NCBI RefSeq assembly: GCF_033115175.1
Contig: NC_084836.1
Location: 78,954,253 to 79,018,252, forward strand
Length of the DNA: 64,000 nt
Origin: Lepus europaeus
Lineage: Eukaryota > Chordata > Mammalia > Lagomorpha > Leporidae
Direction: 5' to 3'
Position numbers and translations under genes: made by a program. Shown piece by piece: positions 20,952 to 31,470 of this stretch (position 1 is its first letter; each line of letters starts with the position of its first letter). The notes below the pieces were generated by a model. That model worked only from the letters and a program-made list of their open reading frames with translations. It had not been told where the DNA came from and searched no databases.

Positions 20952-21298
20952 ATTTTTCAAGACTTATTTGTTTCTTTGAAAGTCAGAGTTACAGAGACAG
21001 AGGAGATGAGACAGAAAGAGAGAAAGAGAGAAAGAGAGGTCTTCTATCTGCTGGTTAATCCCCAAATGGCTGCAATGGCCTGGGCTAAGCCAAGATGAAG
21101 CCAGGAGCCAGGAGATTCTTCCTGGTCTCTCATGTGGGTGCTGGGACCCAAGCACTTGGGCCATTTTCCACTGCTTTCCCAGACACGTTAGCAGGGAGCT
21201 GGATCAAAAGTAGAGCAGCCAGGACTCAAATCCGGGTCCATAAGGGATGCCAGCATGGCAGGTGGTAGTTTAACCCGCTATGCCACAGCACCGATACC
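20952..21298 (-). mobile_element. CSINE, full length
   Basis: Reverse copy: AAGACTTATTTGTTTCTTTG, (GAAA)n-like GA tract, core CAAGCACTTGGGCCATTTTC, head end CCACAGCACCGATACC. Flanks TTCTCTCTTTA and TCTCTCTCTTTA may be a TSD, but both lie in CT-rich DNA. Confidence 0.93.
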
Positions 21299-22750
21299 TC
21301 TCTCTCTCTTTAAAAAGTAACTCCTAGAAAATAAAAAATCAGATGTGGCTCAGCATCTTGTTTCCAATACGTCTCTATCGCCAAAGCTGCTGTAAGACTT
21401 CAGCTCCAGTCATTGTCAGTTTGATTTTTAAATAGTAGCCAGACGTTTCCCCTTCCCACTTCCTGCATTCCGCTTTGCTTTCCCTTTTACTCTGTGCGTC
21501 TTTTGTTCCCTGTCCAAATCCGGCACTGCCGAGCCAGGTAGGCACAGAATCCCAGAATTCAGTGCGGTTACCAGGCTGTCTTCAGTTCCTGGCTCCCTCT
21601 GTGGGAAGTCTATCTTCCTTGCTAGGAGACTTTGGGAACTCCCATTCACTTTTTGTGTTTCCCGGTTTCAATTGCAGGGCAGGTGTTTCTCCGTTTTCAT
21701 TCCCGAGACTCGGAGACTCCGTGACTTGTTTTACAACGCTGAGAAACTTCTTGGGCTGCCTCTCTGCCTAACTGGTGCCTTCTACGATGTCCGTTTTTCT
21801 ATTCTTTGTGTCCTATCTGGAAAGGAATTTTCATCCTTTGGAGTGTTTTCCACCTGTAAGCTTTCAGTTATGCCATCTGTTAATCCATCTTTCTCCCTCA
21901 TTGTTGCTTCCAGCTCCCTCCTTCTGTTCTTTCTTTCAGTCCATGCTCCGTGTAATAGAACTGACTCTTCACTTCGAGGAGCTCCCTTTGCGTCTTTTCC
22001 TTATCAGCCCATTTTTGGTTTGTAGGAGTGATCTCACCGGCTGAGGATTTCTGCCTTGTGAAAATGGGCCACTTTTGAATTATAGATTCTGTCTGCTGAG
22101 GTAGGTGTCCTCTCTTGTGAGAAATAAGACCCAAGCCACCATCGCTTTCAAAGGGATAAACCTTGCCAGGCCATGTTGTACAACACAAGCTCTCAAATCA
22201 TTTAACTCCAGCTTGTTTGGGCAAGACCACAGGCTATTAGTTTTATCTGTAACACCACTGGGATACCTGGGCCCCCAAGAAAACATCACTTGTATTTTGC
22301 GACCCATCTCCTTGACACAATCTGGTCAATCTCTGCCTAGACCATCCCATGACTAATCCCAGTGCCAAACCCTCTAAGTCTCTTCCCTTAATTCTAGCCT
22401 TGTAGACCATGGAGATGTTTTTAGGGGCTTCCCAAATGTTGTAGGGTTAACCCATGCCCATGGGAGTCTTTATGGGGGTTTCTCTTCTACTGTATTGCAT
22501 ACCTTTAGATGTTCTCAGATTTGAAATTCCTAACTAATTCATATTTTGTAAGTGCCTCTGCTCCTTCCATTTCCAGGGCCCATGTGGGGCAGGTGGGACA
22601 CCCTGCTGGCTGGACTGTGAACTAGGACACCCCTCAGGTTGAGGGCTCTGAACACATCCAGTGCATCAGCAGCTCCCCGTGCCTTGCCAATGTCTTGAGC
22701 TGGGGTTTTTACCTTACAGGTTCCACCTCTGGGTGACCATTTACAAAAAA
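21299..22750. other. Unassigned 1.4-kb sequence
   Basis: No SINE. T/C-rich on the plus strand from 21430 to 22020, then mixed. Frames of about 90-117 codons overlap there (21475-22044, plus) with Phe/Ser/Leu-rich products, as expected from pyrimidine-rich DNA. It could be an old LTR or LINE piece that I cannot identify, or unique DNA. Confidence 0.35.
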
Positions 22751-22751
22751 A

Positions 22752-23010
22752 ATCACTCACTCACTTATTTGAGAGGGAAAGGGACAGAGTAGAGGCAGAC
22801 AGAGCTTTCCAAAAGCCTACACTGGCCAGCAACTGGAAACTCAATCCAGGTCTCCTATAGGGATAGCAGGAACCCAAGTACTTGAGCTATCTCTGCTTGT
22901 TCCTACCACATGCGTCAGCAGGAAGCTGGAGCCAGGAGCTGGGCTTGGAGTCAACCCTAGGGGTTCCAATGCAGGATGCAAGTGTCTTAGCTGTTAGGCT
23001 AAGCTCCTGC
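22752..23010 (-). mobile_element. Older CSINE relative
   Basis: Reverse copy of the older type: CACTTATTTGAGAGGG, GCCAGCAACTGGAAACTCAA then TCCAGGTCTCC, and the older head end GTCTTAGCTGTTAGGCTAAG. Strongly diverged. Confidence 0.75.
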
Positions 23011-23192
23011 TCCTGGGCAGCCATAGTTTGGGTAAGTCTGTTATTTCCTCAAACCCCTCTGCCAGCTGTCCCAGAATTTGGAGCCCTAGATGCCCTGTTT
23101 TGTGACACCCCCTCCTGCCTTTGCAATGGATAGAACCCCAAAGGTCTTGCATCTTGCAGAATTCTCCACATTTCAGGTTGTGGATTTTATCT

Positions 23193-23510
23193 TTTTTTTT
23201 TTAGAAGATTTATTTATTTATTTGAAAGGCCTTGATACAGAGAGAAAGAGAGAGAGAGAAAGACAGAGAAAGATCTTTCATCCGCAGGTTCACCCTCCAA
23301 ATGGCCAGGCCAAAGCCAGGAGCCAGGAGCTTCTTCTGGGTAGCCCACATGAGTGAGTAGCTCAGGTATTTGGGTTATCTTCTGCTTTTCCCAGGCACAT
23401 TAACAGGGAGCTGTATCAGAAGTGGAGCAGCCAGGACTTGAACTGGCACTGATATGGGATGCTGGCATGGCAGGCGGATACTTAACTTTCTATGCCACAG
23501 TGCCGGCTCC
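23193..23510 (-). mobile_element. CSINE
   Basis: Reverse copy from TTTTAGAAGATTTATTTATTT to TATGCCACAGTGCCGGCTCC. The block between the GA tract and the core is shortened (AATGGCCAGGCCAAAGCC). Confidence 0.92.
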
Positions 23511-23579
23511 AGTGGCTTTCAATAAAACCGTTCTTATTTTCAGAGTTGGGGCAGAACTTGGGTGCTGGAGCATGCAGCT

Positions 23580-23965
23580 TGTCGATCATTGGAACGGAGT
23601 TGCTACGCCCACTGCCGCTCCCTGCCCCTGAAATGCTCTCCACCTCCTGTGTACAACCAAGTCCTGCTCATCCTTCAATGCCTGTCGCAGCACAGACTCT
23701 TCTAGAACATTCTGCCTGATGTCTCCTGGTAGATTCCACCTTTTGACTCTATATTAACTTCCTTCAAAATTCATATTTGTTTGTCTTTACGTTTACTGCT
23801 AGGCATCCATGTTATTTTCACCATTTTCTTTGCACATGTATTTCCTTTATTCTTCTTGCCAGGTTGTGGTTTTCTTGAGTAAAAATAGAAGGTCCTTGTC
23901 ATTTTTGTTTTATTCCTGTTAATGCATTAGCTGGTTCAGAGGAGGATATTTAGCAAGTATTTGTG
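23580..23965 (+). mobile_element. L2 LINE 3'-end fragment
   Basis: Diverged L2 order: CCAAGTCCTGCTCATCCTTC near 23658, ATTCTGCCTGATGTCTCC near 23709, TTTCTTGAGTAAAAATAGAAGG near 23872 and TTAGCAAGTATTTGTGCAAGC at the end. The 5'-truncated SINE at 23973 starts directly after it. Confidence 0.55.
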
Positions 23966-23972
23966 CAAGCAA

Positions 23973-24256
23973 AACCTGCAGCCTGCTCCACTTCTGATAC
24001 AGCTCCCTACCTGCTAATGGCCTGGGAAAAGCAGCAGAGGATGGCCTGAGTGTTTGGGCTCCTGCTATCCACATGGGAGACCAGGATGAAGCTCCCGGCT
24101 CCTGGCTTTGTCCTCACTCAGCCATGGCCGTTGCAGCCATCCAGAGGGAGTGAGCCAGCAGGTGGAAGATCTCCCCCCTCCCCATTTCTACGTTTCTCTT
24201 CTTCTCTCTCTCTCTCTCCCCCTAACTCTGATTTTGAAATATTTTTTTAAAAAAAT
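23973..24256 (+). mobile_element. CSINE, 5' truncated
   Basis: Starts inside the body at CCTGCAGCCTGCTCCACTTC, so the tRNA-like promoter is gone. Core GTGTTTGGGCTCCTGC, then CTCCCGGCTCCTGGCTTTG and a CTCTCTCTCTCCCC tract ending TTTTGAAATATTTTTTTAAA. Confidence 0.9.
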
Positions 24257-25805
24257 CAGCATTTGACACTCTCACTACTATCTTATTCTCCACTCTGGCA
24301 TAGGAGAGTAGCAGGTGTCAGCCTGGTGACATGAATGGCCCATCTTGGGGACTGCTTAACAGTCTGACATCCTGGGAGCTTGTCACTATGCTGAGTGTAC
24401 CATCCAATGCTATAGCTCCTCCCTACGATTCATCCCGTTCCTGTTATTTGAAATAAAGGGCAGGTGTGCTTCCTCCTCTTTTAAGAAAAAGAAACCATAT
24501 TGTTCTTCTGTGACACTTAAATTCCCTTCAAAAGCCAAAATATCTGCTGAAAATGTAAAGAGCACACTGATCCCCTCTTCTCTCTCTTTGTCTCGCCTCT
24601 CTAATTCCCTCCCAGTCATGGAAATATTAAGAAGGAGGAACGCATAGAAAGAGAAGGCATTCTAAGCAGAGCCCTGAAGTGTCCTGAGTCCTTATCTACC
24701 ATATATATGCAAGCCCCTGTGAGCTGATCAACACAGCCAGCCCACCTGACTCCCCCAAACAAACAAATAAATAGAGAAGCAGACGCTGATTTCCCTGTGG
24801 AGATTTTACCCGGAGCTCAGTTATGGAGTGTACACAGACCTGAAATTGTCATGCATTCTGGGTGGCAGGGCTTTCTGCATCCCTACGTGGGTTGCGTATA
24901 CCAGTTCCACTAAGGAGAGGCAAGCACTCTGGTTGGCTATTTGCACGGAAGCAGCTGGAAAGCTGGGGCGTTGAACCATGCTCCCCCTTCCTCCGTGTCT
25001 GCACTCATCTACCATTCCTGGTTGCTTGAAACAGGAGCGGCATGGAACTGATTCGGGAAGGCACACTGTGTCTCCAGAGCTGTCCCGAGTTGAGAAGTGC
25101 AGGCTAGGAGTTCATTCAGGAGAGAGAGCTTGAGAACACACCTGGAGGTGAGTGTAGAAGGGAAGCAACCAGTACGGGGAGTGCTACCAAGAACAGACCA
25201 CTGTGAGGTCCAAGAGGGAGAGAGATCAGGGTGTGGACCTGCTACCTCCTTCTGTCATTGGGTTGAGGGCTCCTCCAAGTGGGTCTTCCACCCTGGGAAC
25301 TCTGGGCTGCTATGCCATCAATTTTGAGAGGGCTACAGAGCTCAGGAAAAGATCTCAGGTAACAAAATGAGCCACTCATAAAATCAGGCCAACGTGAAAA
25401 ATGAGGATTCTCAGGGAGTTGCAGTAACTGCACCTGTGTCTTTATCGTTCAGGCTAATTTGTATCCTTTGGAGACCTCTAGGCGTGGTTAACCCTGAGTA
25501 ACGCTGCTGGTTTTCAGAGCACTGTCTTGGTACTGTGGTTGGTGGGAGTCACCACTGCCCTTCCATATTTAGTGCTGGGTCCCCCGGGTCTGCCTCGGCT
25601 TCCTGACAGCAGGCTGGGTCTTCGGGCTCCAGCATACAGTGGCTATTCAGTAAATATCAACTCCAGGAGTGCTGCAGTCCCCCGAGAGACCATCGCTCAT
25701 AGCTTTGTCATTATGAAATGTTAATGCCCAACCTGCGAGAAACAGAGGCTTCCATTTCAGTCATTCAGCTTAGATCGGCCACCCAAGCTGTTCAATCAAC
25801 TTTAT
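24257..25805. other. SINE-free unique block
   Basis: About 1.5 kb without SINEs. It includes one copy of a 160-bp duplicated segment (25494-25655). No exon or RNA recognised. Confidence 0.4.
25494..25655 (+). repeat. Duplicated segment, copy 1
   Basis: Matches 27195-27347 in the same orientation. Shared landmarks are GGTGGGAGTCACCACTGC, CTTCCAT, GCTGGGTCCCC, GGTCTGCCTC, GACAGCAG, GGGCTCCAGC and CAGTAAAT. By eye about three quarters to four fifths identical. Either a local duplication or two members of an old family I cannot name. Confidence 0.75.
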
Positions 25806-25807
25806 GT

Positions 25808-26123
25808 TTTTTTTTTATTATTATTTATTTGACAGAGTTAGACAGTGGGAGAGAAAGAGAGAAAGGTCTTCCTTCTGTTGGTTCACCCCACAAATGGCCG
25901 CTACCGCTGGAGCTATGCTGATCTGAAGCCAGGAGCCAGGCACTTCCTCGTGGTCTCCCATGCAGGTGCAGGGCCCAAGCACTTGGGCCATCCTTCACTG
26001 CACTCCCGGGCCACAGCAGAGAGCTGGACTGGAAGAGGAGCAACCAGGACTAGAACCCAGTGCCCATATGGGATGCCGGCGCCACAGGTGGAAGGTTAAC
26101 CAAGTGAGCCATGGTGTGGGCCC
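25808..26123 (-). mobile_element. CSINE type A
   Basis: Reverse copy: (T)n ATTATTATTTATTTGACAG, core CAAGCACTTGGGCCATCCTTC, type-A block ACTGCACTCCCGGGCCACAG, head end GAGCCATGGTGTGGGCCCC. The head has a GCCCATATGGGATGCCGGCG segment typical of the common type, so the copy is mixed. Confidence 0.9.
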
Positions 26124-26152
26124 CTATGATTTTTTTTTTTTTAAAGCTGTCT

Positions 26153-26466
26153 TTTGGGAGAGGGTGTCTGGCTCAGTGGTTAAGATACTATGTTGCATAT
26201 CTGAGTGCCTGGGTTCAAGTCTCAGCTCAGCTTCCAATTCTAGCAGCTAGCTAGTGGGCACCCTAGAAGGTAGCAGGTGGCTGCCCAAGTATTTGAGTCT
26301 CTGCCATCCATCCACATGGGAGATCCAGATGGAGTTACAGGCTCTTTGCTTCAACTTGGTGCAGTCCCAGCCATTGTGAGTATCTGGGAGTGAACCAGCA
26401 GATGGAAGATCTCTGTCTGTCTCCGTCTTTAAACAAATAAAACAAAATAAATAGAAATTCAAAAAA
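26153..26466 (+). mobile_element. Older CSINE relative
   Basis: Sense copy with older head TCTGGCTCAGTGGTTAAGAT, B-box-like GGGTTCAAGTCTC, AGTATTTGAGTCTCTGCCAT and the 3' end GTCTCCGTCTTTAAACAAAT. Confidence 0.82.
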
Positions 26467-26483
26467 GAAGAGGAAAATTCTCT

Positions 26484-26807
26484 CTCTTTTTAATATTTAT
26501 TTATCTGTTTGAAAGGCAGAGTTACAGAGGGAGAATGAGAAGAAGAGATAATCTTTCATCCTTTGGTTCACTCCCCAAATGGCTGCAACGGCTGGGGCTG
26601 GGCCAATCCAAAGCCAGGAGCCAGGAGCTTCTTCCAGGTCTTCCACATGGGAGCAGAGGCCCAAGAGCTTGCACCACTGCTTTCTCAGGCTCATCAACAG
26701 GGAGCTGGATTGGAAGTGGAGCAGCCAGGACTTGAACCAGCGCCCATACAAGATGCTGGAACCACAGATGGAGGCTTAACCTACTGTGCCACAGCACCCA
26801 GACCCAC
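26484..26807 (-). mobile_element. CSINE, full length, probable TSD
   Basis: Reverse copy: TTTTTAATATTTATTTATCTG, core CCCAAGAGCTTGCACCACTGC (shortened), head end CCACAGCACCCAGACCC. AAAATTCTCT..TTTTTAA is present on both sides (about 26474 and 26808). Confidence 0.92.
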
Positions 26808-26823
26808 AAAATTCTCTTTTTAA

Positions 26824-27456
26824 AGTCAGCTTTTCCAGCCAGAAAGAGAGTGGAGTGCCAGATCTATGGGGGAACTGTGGGTCCCCAAAAAGGTCTAGGA
26901 GGGAGTGGCAGGACCCTCCAACCCTGGCGCCAGGAACCTCACCCTTTGTTACCGATTGCTGTGCCTATGGGACTGCTGGTGATTGAATGACCCCCTTACT
27001 CCCAGGCTTTGCCTGCAAAGCAAACAAGCTGCACTGGATGACCTGAGGCTCTCTTAGCTCCCTCTCAACCTTGACCTTGAGTCAACTGTGCCATGAAGAC
27101 AATGGTGCTGGGCGCACAGGGGATACTTGGGGGAGCTTAAGGCAGAGTAGAAAAGGGTTTATTGATTTCCAGCAGTCACAACGGCCAGCCGTAGCCTGTA
27201 ACACTGCTGCTTTTCACAGCCTTCTCTGGATGCTGTAGCTGGTGGGAGTCACCACTGCTCTTCCATTGTCAGGGCTGGGTCCCCAGGTCTGCCTCTGACA
27301 GCAGTCCGGGTCCTGGGGCTCCAGCGCATAGCAGCTATGCAGTAAATCCTTGTGAATTTCCTTTTTCCTTTTTTAAATTTTCAACACAGGAGAGTGTTGT
27401 ATTTATCTTCAATCCCTGCTTCCAAGTGGGCTCTTATTGCCCTTCCTGATTGCTTT
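26824..27456. other. Unique sequence with duplicated segment
   Basis: No SINE. Contains the second copy of the 160-bp duplicated segment (27195-27347). No gene recognised. Confidence 0.4.
27195..27347 (+). repeat. Duplicated segment, copy 2
   Basis: Partner of 25494-25655, about 1.7 kb away in direct orientation. The core GGTGGGAGTCACCACTGCTC is nearly identical, and small indels lie around CCAGGTCTGCCTCTGACAGC. Confidence 0.75.
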
Positions 27457-27529
27457 TCCAAAAGTATTTATTTATTCATTCATTTGAGAGGCAGAGAGAC
27501 AAAAAGAGGAGAGTGAGGGAGTGGGGGGG

Positions 27530-27568
<39 letters not shown>

Positions 27569-27605
27569 CATTGCCTGATTCACTGCCCAAATGCATACAA
27601 TGAAG

Positions 27606-27674
<69 letters not shown>

Positions 27675-27875
27675 CAGGGATGAAGCTGGGTGCTTAATCC
27701 AGGTCTCCCACATAGGTGGCAGGCACCAAGTACTTGAAACATCATCTGTTGTCATCCAGGGTCTGTGTTATCAGGAAGCTGAAATCTGTAGTCAAGGCTG
27801 CCAGGTGAACCCAGCTACTCCAGGATGGGTGCTGATGTCTTAACAGGCATCTTGATCATTAGGCTAAAAACCCAC
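27457..27875 (-). mobile_element. Older CSINE relative with two expanded GA tracts
   Basis: Reverse copy: AAGTATTTATTTATTCATTC, a GA tract at about 27535-27565, the CATTGCCTGATTCACTGCCC block, then a second (TG)n(GA)n tract at 27607-27671, and AGCTGGGTGCTTAATCCAGG to the older head end ATCATTAGGCTAAAAACCC. The second microsatellite sits inside the body, not at the tail. Confidence 0.82.
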
Positions 27876-27879
27876 CTCC

Positions 27880-28690
27880 CTCCCATTTTCTCAGTAACAT
27901 CTTGGACAAATTCTGTGCTTTTCTGGTCACTTTCTAATTTGAACTGTTAGTTGCGATAAAATACACAAAACATTTCACCACCTTAACCATCTTCAAGGAA
28001 ATAAATAGATCCTCGTTACTTGTGCAACCAGTCTCCAGCGCATTTTCATCTTCCAGAACTGAAACTCACTAAACAAGAACTCCTGTTCCCTGCCACTGCT
28101 CCCCACAAACTCCTGGCAACCACCGTTCTACTTTCTCTCTACGAACTTGACTATGTTATGTCACTGGGGTCACACAATATGTGGTTTTTGGCTTTATTCA
28201 TCTATTTTGCATAATGTCCTTGAGGTTCACCCATGTTATGGCATGTGTTAGAATTTCTTTCCTTTTCAGAGCCAGCATTGTGGTGCAGAGGGTAAAGCCG
28301 TGGCCTGCAGTGGCCGGCATCCTATATGGGTGCCAGTTCGAGTCCTGGCTGCTCCACTTCGGATCCAGCTCTCTGCTGTGGCCTGGGAAAGCAGCAGAAG
28401 ATGGCCCAAGTGCTTGGGCCCATGCATCCATGTAGGGGACCTGGATGGAGTTCCTGGCTCTTGGTTTTGGTCTGGTCCAGCCCTGGCCATTGCAACCATT
28501 TAAGGGATGAGCCAGCAATTGGAAGATGTCTCTGTCTCTGTCTCTGTCCCTGTCCCTCTCTTTCTCTGCCTGTCAAATGAATAATAAATTTTTTTGTTTT
28601 AAAAAAGAATTCCTTTCCCTTTTAAGGCTAACATTTCACTGTACAAACAAACCACATTTTGTTTAGTCACTCATCCATTAAAGGAGTGGG
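27880..28690 (-). mobile_element. L1 3'-region remnant
   Basis: Reverse-strand L1 phrases: ATTTCACCACCTTAACCATC, CTCCTGGCAACCACCGTTCT then ACTTTCTCTCTACGAAC, CATAATGTCCTTGAGGTTCA then CCCATGTTATGGCATGTG. After the SINE it resumes with CCTTTTAAGGCTAACATTTC, ACTGTACAAACAAACC and CATTTTGTTTAGTCACTC. An old mammalian L1 type. A younger CSINE splits it at 28267-28605. Confidence 0.8.
28267..28605 (+). mobile_element. CSINE inside L1, with TSD
   Basis: Sense copy from AGAGCCAGCATTGTGG, with B-box CAGTTCGAGTCC, to a TGTCAAATGAATAATAAATTTT tail. AGAATTTCTTTCCTTTT (28250-28266) and AGAATTCCTTTCCCTTT (28606-28622) are the duplicated L1 target, so this insertion is younger than the L1. Confidence 0.95.
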
Positions 28691-29149
28691 TTATAATTTA
28701 GTGAATGACAGAATGAATGAGAATCGAATCTAGCCAATGAAGAGCTGACTGCACCCACGTGTAGAGGGGATTTCTCTTCTCAAAGGAAAAGTCGAATAAA
28801 GAAAGTGACCTTTACTGCATGCTTACCACAGGGTCTTGCAAACATTGCCACATTTTCCTACTGCGATTGGTGCCTCTGAGTGATGCTGGGGCTGACCCCA
28901 ACCAGGCACTGTGTGCTCAAGCTGTGACCCAAACAAAGGCTTCCCATCAGGGGGACACCACTACACACCACTGACACCTTTTTATTTTGATTTTTTTTGA
29001 AAAAAAAAATCCTTTTATTCAAACATTATTGACTCTTAGGATAATCACACATTTGTTATGAAAGTTTTCCAGTAAACAGATGTCATGGCACAGTTAGGTC
29101 AGTACACGGCAACAATGCTGAGGATAGAACTAAAGCAATTTTTTATTTC
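28691..29149. other. Unique non-coding sequence
   Basis: No gene. TGACCTTTACTGCATGCTTAC near 28806 is faintly MIR-like in reverse, but too short to call. Confidence 0.35.
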
Positions 29150-29455
29150 TTTTAAAAATTTTTTAAAGATTCATTTTATGTATTTGGAAGGCATAGTGAC
29201 AGAGAGGAAAAGAGTTCTTCTTCCCTCTACTGGTTCATAACCCCATTGGCTGCAACAGTGGGGGCTGGGCCAGCCTGAAGCCAGGAGTTAGGAACTCCAT
29301 CCGGGTCTCTCATGTGGGTGCAGGGGCCCAAGCACTCAGGTCATCTTCTGCTGCCTTCCCAGGTGCATTAGCAGTGAGCTGGATGGGAAGTGGAGCAGCC
29401 GGGACTCAAACCGGTGGGTGACAGATTAATCTGTTGTGTCAGCAATGCCAACCCC
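29150..29455 (-). mobile_element. CSINE, diverged
   Basis: Reverse copy: TTAAAAATTTTTTAAAGATTC, core CAAGCACTCAGGTCATCTTC, and a shortened head end GTCAGCAATGCCAACCCC missing part of the tRNA-like region. No GA tract expansion. Confidence 0.9.
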
Positions 29456-29517
29456 TTTACTTTCTAAGTTAAGGAATTAGTACAATAAATCAAATAATCT
29501 TTTTTATCTAATGACAT

Positions 29518-29866
29518 TTTTTTTTTTTTACAGGCTGAGTGGATAGTGAGAGAGAGAGACAGAGAGAGACAGAGAGAAAGGGTCTTCCTTTGCCATTGGT
29601 TCACCCTCCAATGGCTGCCGTGGCTGTTGCGCTACGGCTGGTGCACTGCACCGATCCAAAGACAGGAGCCAGGTGCTTCTCCTGGTCTCCCATGGGGTGC
29701 AGGGCCCAAGCACTTGGGCCATCCTCCACTGCACTCCCGGGCCACAGCAGAGAGCTGGCCTGGAAGAGGGGCAACCAGGACAGAATCCGGCACCCCGACC
29801 GAGACTAGAACCCGGTGTGCCAGCACCGCAGGCGGATGATTAGCCTATTGAGCTGCGGCGCCGGCC
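29518..29866 (-). mobile_element. CSINE type A, full length, with TSD
   Basis: Reverse copy with poly(T), CAGGCTGAGTGGATAGTGAG, core CAAGCACTTGGGCCATCCTC, head end GAGCTGCGGCGCCGGCC. Perfect 13-bp TSD TATCTAATGACAT at 29505-29517 and 29867-29879. Confidence 0.96.
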
Positions 29867-29879
29867 TATCTAATGACAT

Positions 29880-30220
29880 CCTAAAATACTCTGGGCTCCT
29901 AAATAGATTCTGTGACTAATGAACTCATAGGCAAGGATCTTTAATTGCAAAACATTTAAGATACCTTATCAGTTATGGCACGGTGCCAATATTTAATATT
30001 CTATTGACACTCATGTCACTTGATCTAAGGCACCAAGATAAAATTGCCAGGCCTCCAGTTTAAATTGCCAATTACCCTCATCACGATGTGAAGCATTATC
30101 TATTCATCATTAATAATCCATCAGGTGTTACTTATTTGTATGATAAACATTCTTTTATGTTATTATGGAAAACTCATCCTGTAGAAAGATAGCTGATATT
30201 GAAATCTAGTGAAATGTAAA
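29880..30220. other. Unique AT-rich sequence
   Basis: About 340 bp, no repeat or gene recognised. Motifs such as CTCATCACGATGTGAAGC and TCATTAATAATCCATCAGG are intact-looking. Confidence 0.35.
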
Positions 30221-30512
30221 GGGCTGGCATTGTGGCACAGCAGGTTAAGCCCCTGTCTGCGACGCTGACGTCCTGTATGGGCACCGGTTCAAGATCTGGT
30301 GGCAACACTTCCGATCCAGCTCCCTGCTAATGCAACTGGGAAAGCAGCAGGAGATGGTCTAAGTCCTCAGGCCCTTACACCCACTTGGGAGACCCAGAAG
30401 AAGCTCCTGGCTCCTGGCTTCAGCCTGGACCAGCTCTGGCCTTTGCAGCCATTTGGGTAGTGAACCAACAGATGGAAGACCTCTCTCTCTCTGTAACTCT
30501 GTCCTTCAAATA

Positions 30513-30548
<36 letters not shown>

Positions 30549-30895
30549 AGGCAAAGTGGACAGTGAGAAAGAGAGAGACAGAAAGAAAGGTCTTCCTTTG
30601 CCCTTGGTTCACCCCACAGTGGCCGCTGCGGCTGGCGAGCTGCGGCCTGCGCATAGCGCTGATCCGAAGCCAGGAGCCAGGTGCTTCTCCTGGTCTCCCA
30701 TGTGAGTGCAGGGCCCAAGCACTTGGGCCATCCTCCACTGCACTCCCGGGCCATAACAAAGAGCTGGCCTGGAAGAGGGGCAACCAGGACAGAATCCGGC
30801 GCTCTGACCGGGACTAGAACCCGGTGTGCCGGCGCTGCAGGCAGAGGATTAGCCTATTGAGCCACGGCGCCGGCCACAGATTTCTTTTTAAAACA
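30221..30895 (+). mobile_element. CSINE interrupted by a type-A CSINE
   Basis: Sense element from GGGCTGGCATTGTGGCACAG to CTGTCCTTCAAATA at about 30511, resuming after the inner element as CTTTTTAAAAC at about 30884-30895. The inner insertion landed in its A/T-rich tail. Confidence 0.92.
30520..30875 (-). mobile_element. CSINE type A nested in CSINE, with TSD
   Basis: Reverse copy with a long poly(T) start (about 30 T), GCAGGCAAAGTGGACAGTG, core CAAGCACTTGGGCCATCCTC, head end GAGCCACGGCGCCGGCC. ACAGATTT at 30512-30519 and 30876-30883 is its TSD within the outer SINE tail. Long tail and clean TSD suggest youth. Confidence 0.95.
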
Positions 30896-30966
30896 GAAAA
30901 GCAAGTGTAGAAATGTGTTAAAAATGCTCACACACAATGTTAAGCTATTATAAAATTTATCGCAAA

Positions 30967-31132
30967 AGATGAAAAAATAAAGATGTTTAATTTGGCCCCA
31001 AATTGTTTGGAATCCAGAATATTACAAAGTACATACAGAAAAATGCATGTTAGAAAAAAATTACTCATGAATTTCAAAATTTTTACATCCAAATAAACCT
31101 ATCTTTTGATTCCATTTTCTATGAATATTTTC
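30967..31132 (-). mobile_element. Palindromic dispersed repeat, copy 3
   Basis: Left part AAAGATGTTTAATTTGG..CCAAATTGTTTGGAATCC is answered on the right by ATGAATTTCAAAATTTTTAC then ATCCAAATAAACC and TATCTTTTGATTCCATTTTC, an inverted relation. ACAGAAAAATGCATG lies between. A CSINE inserted at its right edge duplicated its last bases. Confidence 0.65.
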
Positions 31133-31455
31133 TTTTTCTTTTTTTCTAAGATTTATTTATTTATTTGAGAGGCCAAGTTACAGAGAGAGGGAGGAAAAGA
31201 GAGATCTTCCATCTGCTGGTCCACTCCCCAAATGTCCACAATGGCCAGGACTGGGTCAGGCTGAAGCCAGGAGCTTCTTCTGGGTCTCCCACGTGGGTGC
31301 AGGGGCCCAAGCATTTGGACCATCTTCCACTGCTTTCCCAGGCCATAGCAGAGAGCTGGATCAGAAGTGGAGCAGCTGGGACTCAAACTGGTGCCCATAT
31401 GGAATGCTGGTGCCGCAGGCCGAGGCTTAACCTACTCCACCGCAGCACCAGCCCC
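31133..31455 (-). mobile_element. CSINE, full length, with TSD
   Basis: Reverse copy: TTCTAAGATTTATTTATTTATTTG, GAGGGAGG, core CAAGCATTTGGACCATCTTC, head end CCGCAGCACCAGCCCC. TCTATGAATATTTTC (31118-31132) and TCTATGAACCTTTTC (31456-31470) match at 13 of 15. The target was the end of palindromic copy 3. Confidence 0.95.
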
Positions 31456-31470
31456 TCTATGAACCTTTTC

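Noticed and set aside
25494..27347. Duplicated pair as LTRs of one provirus
   Set aside because: No TG..CA ends, no primer-binding site and no retroviral frames between the copies; the intervening DNA is two SINEs and unique sequence.
27535..27671. Regularly spaced repeats resembling an array
   Set aside because: Two GA/TG microsatellites inside an older SINE. There are no spacer-repeat units, and CRISPR arrays are not expected in a mammalian genome.
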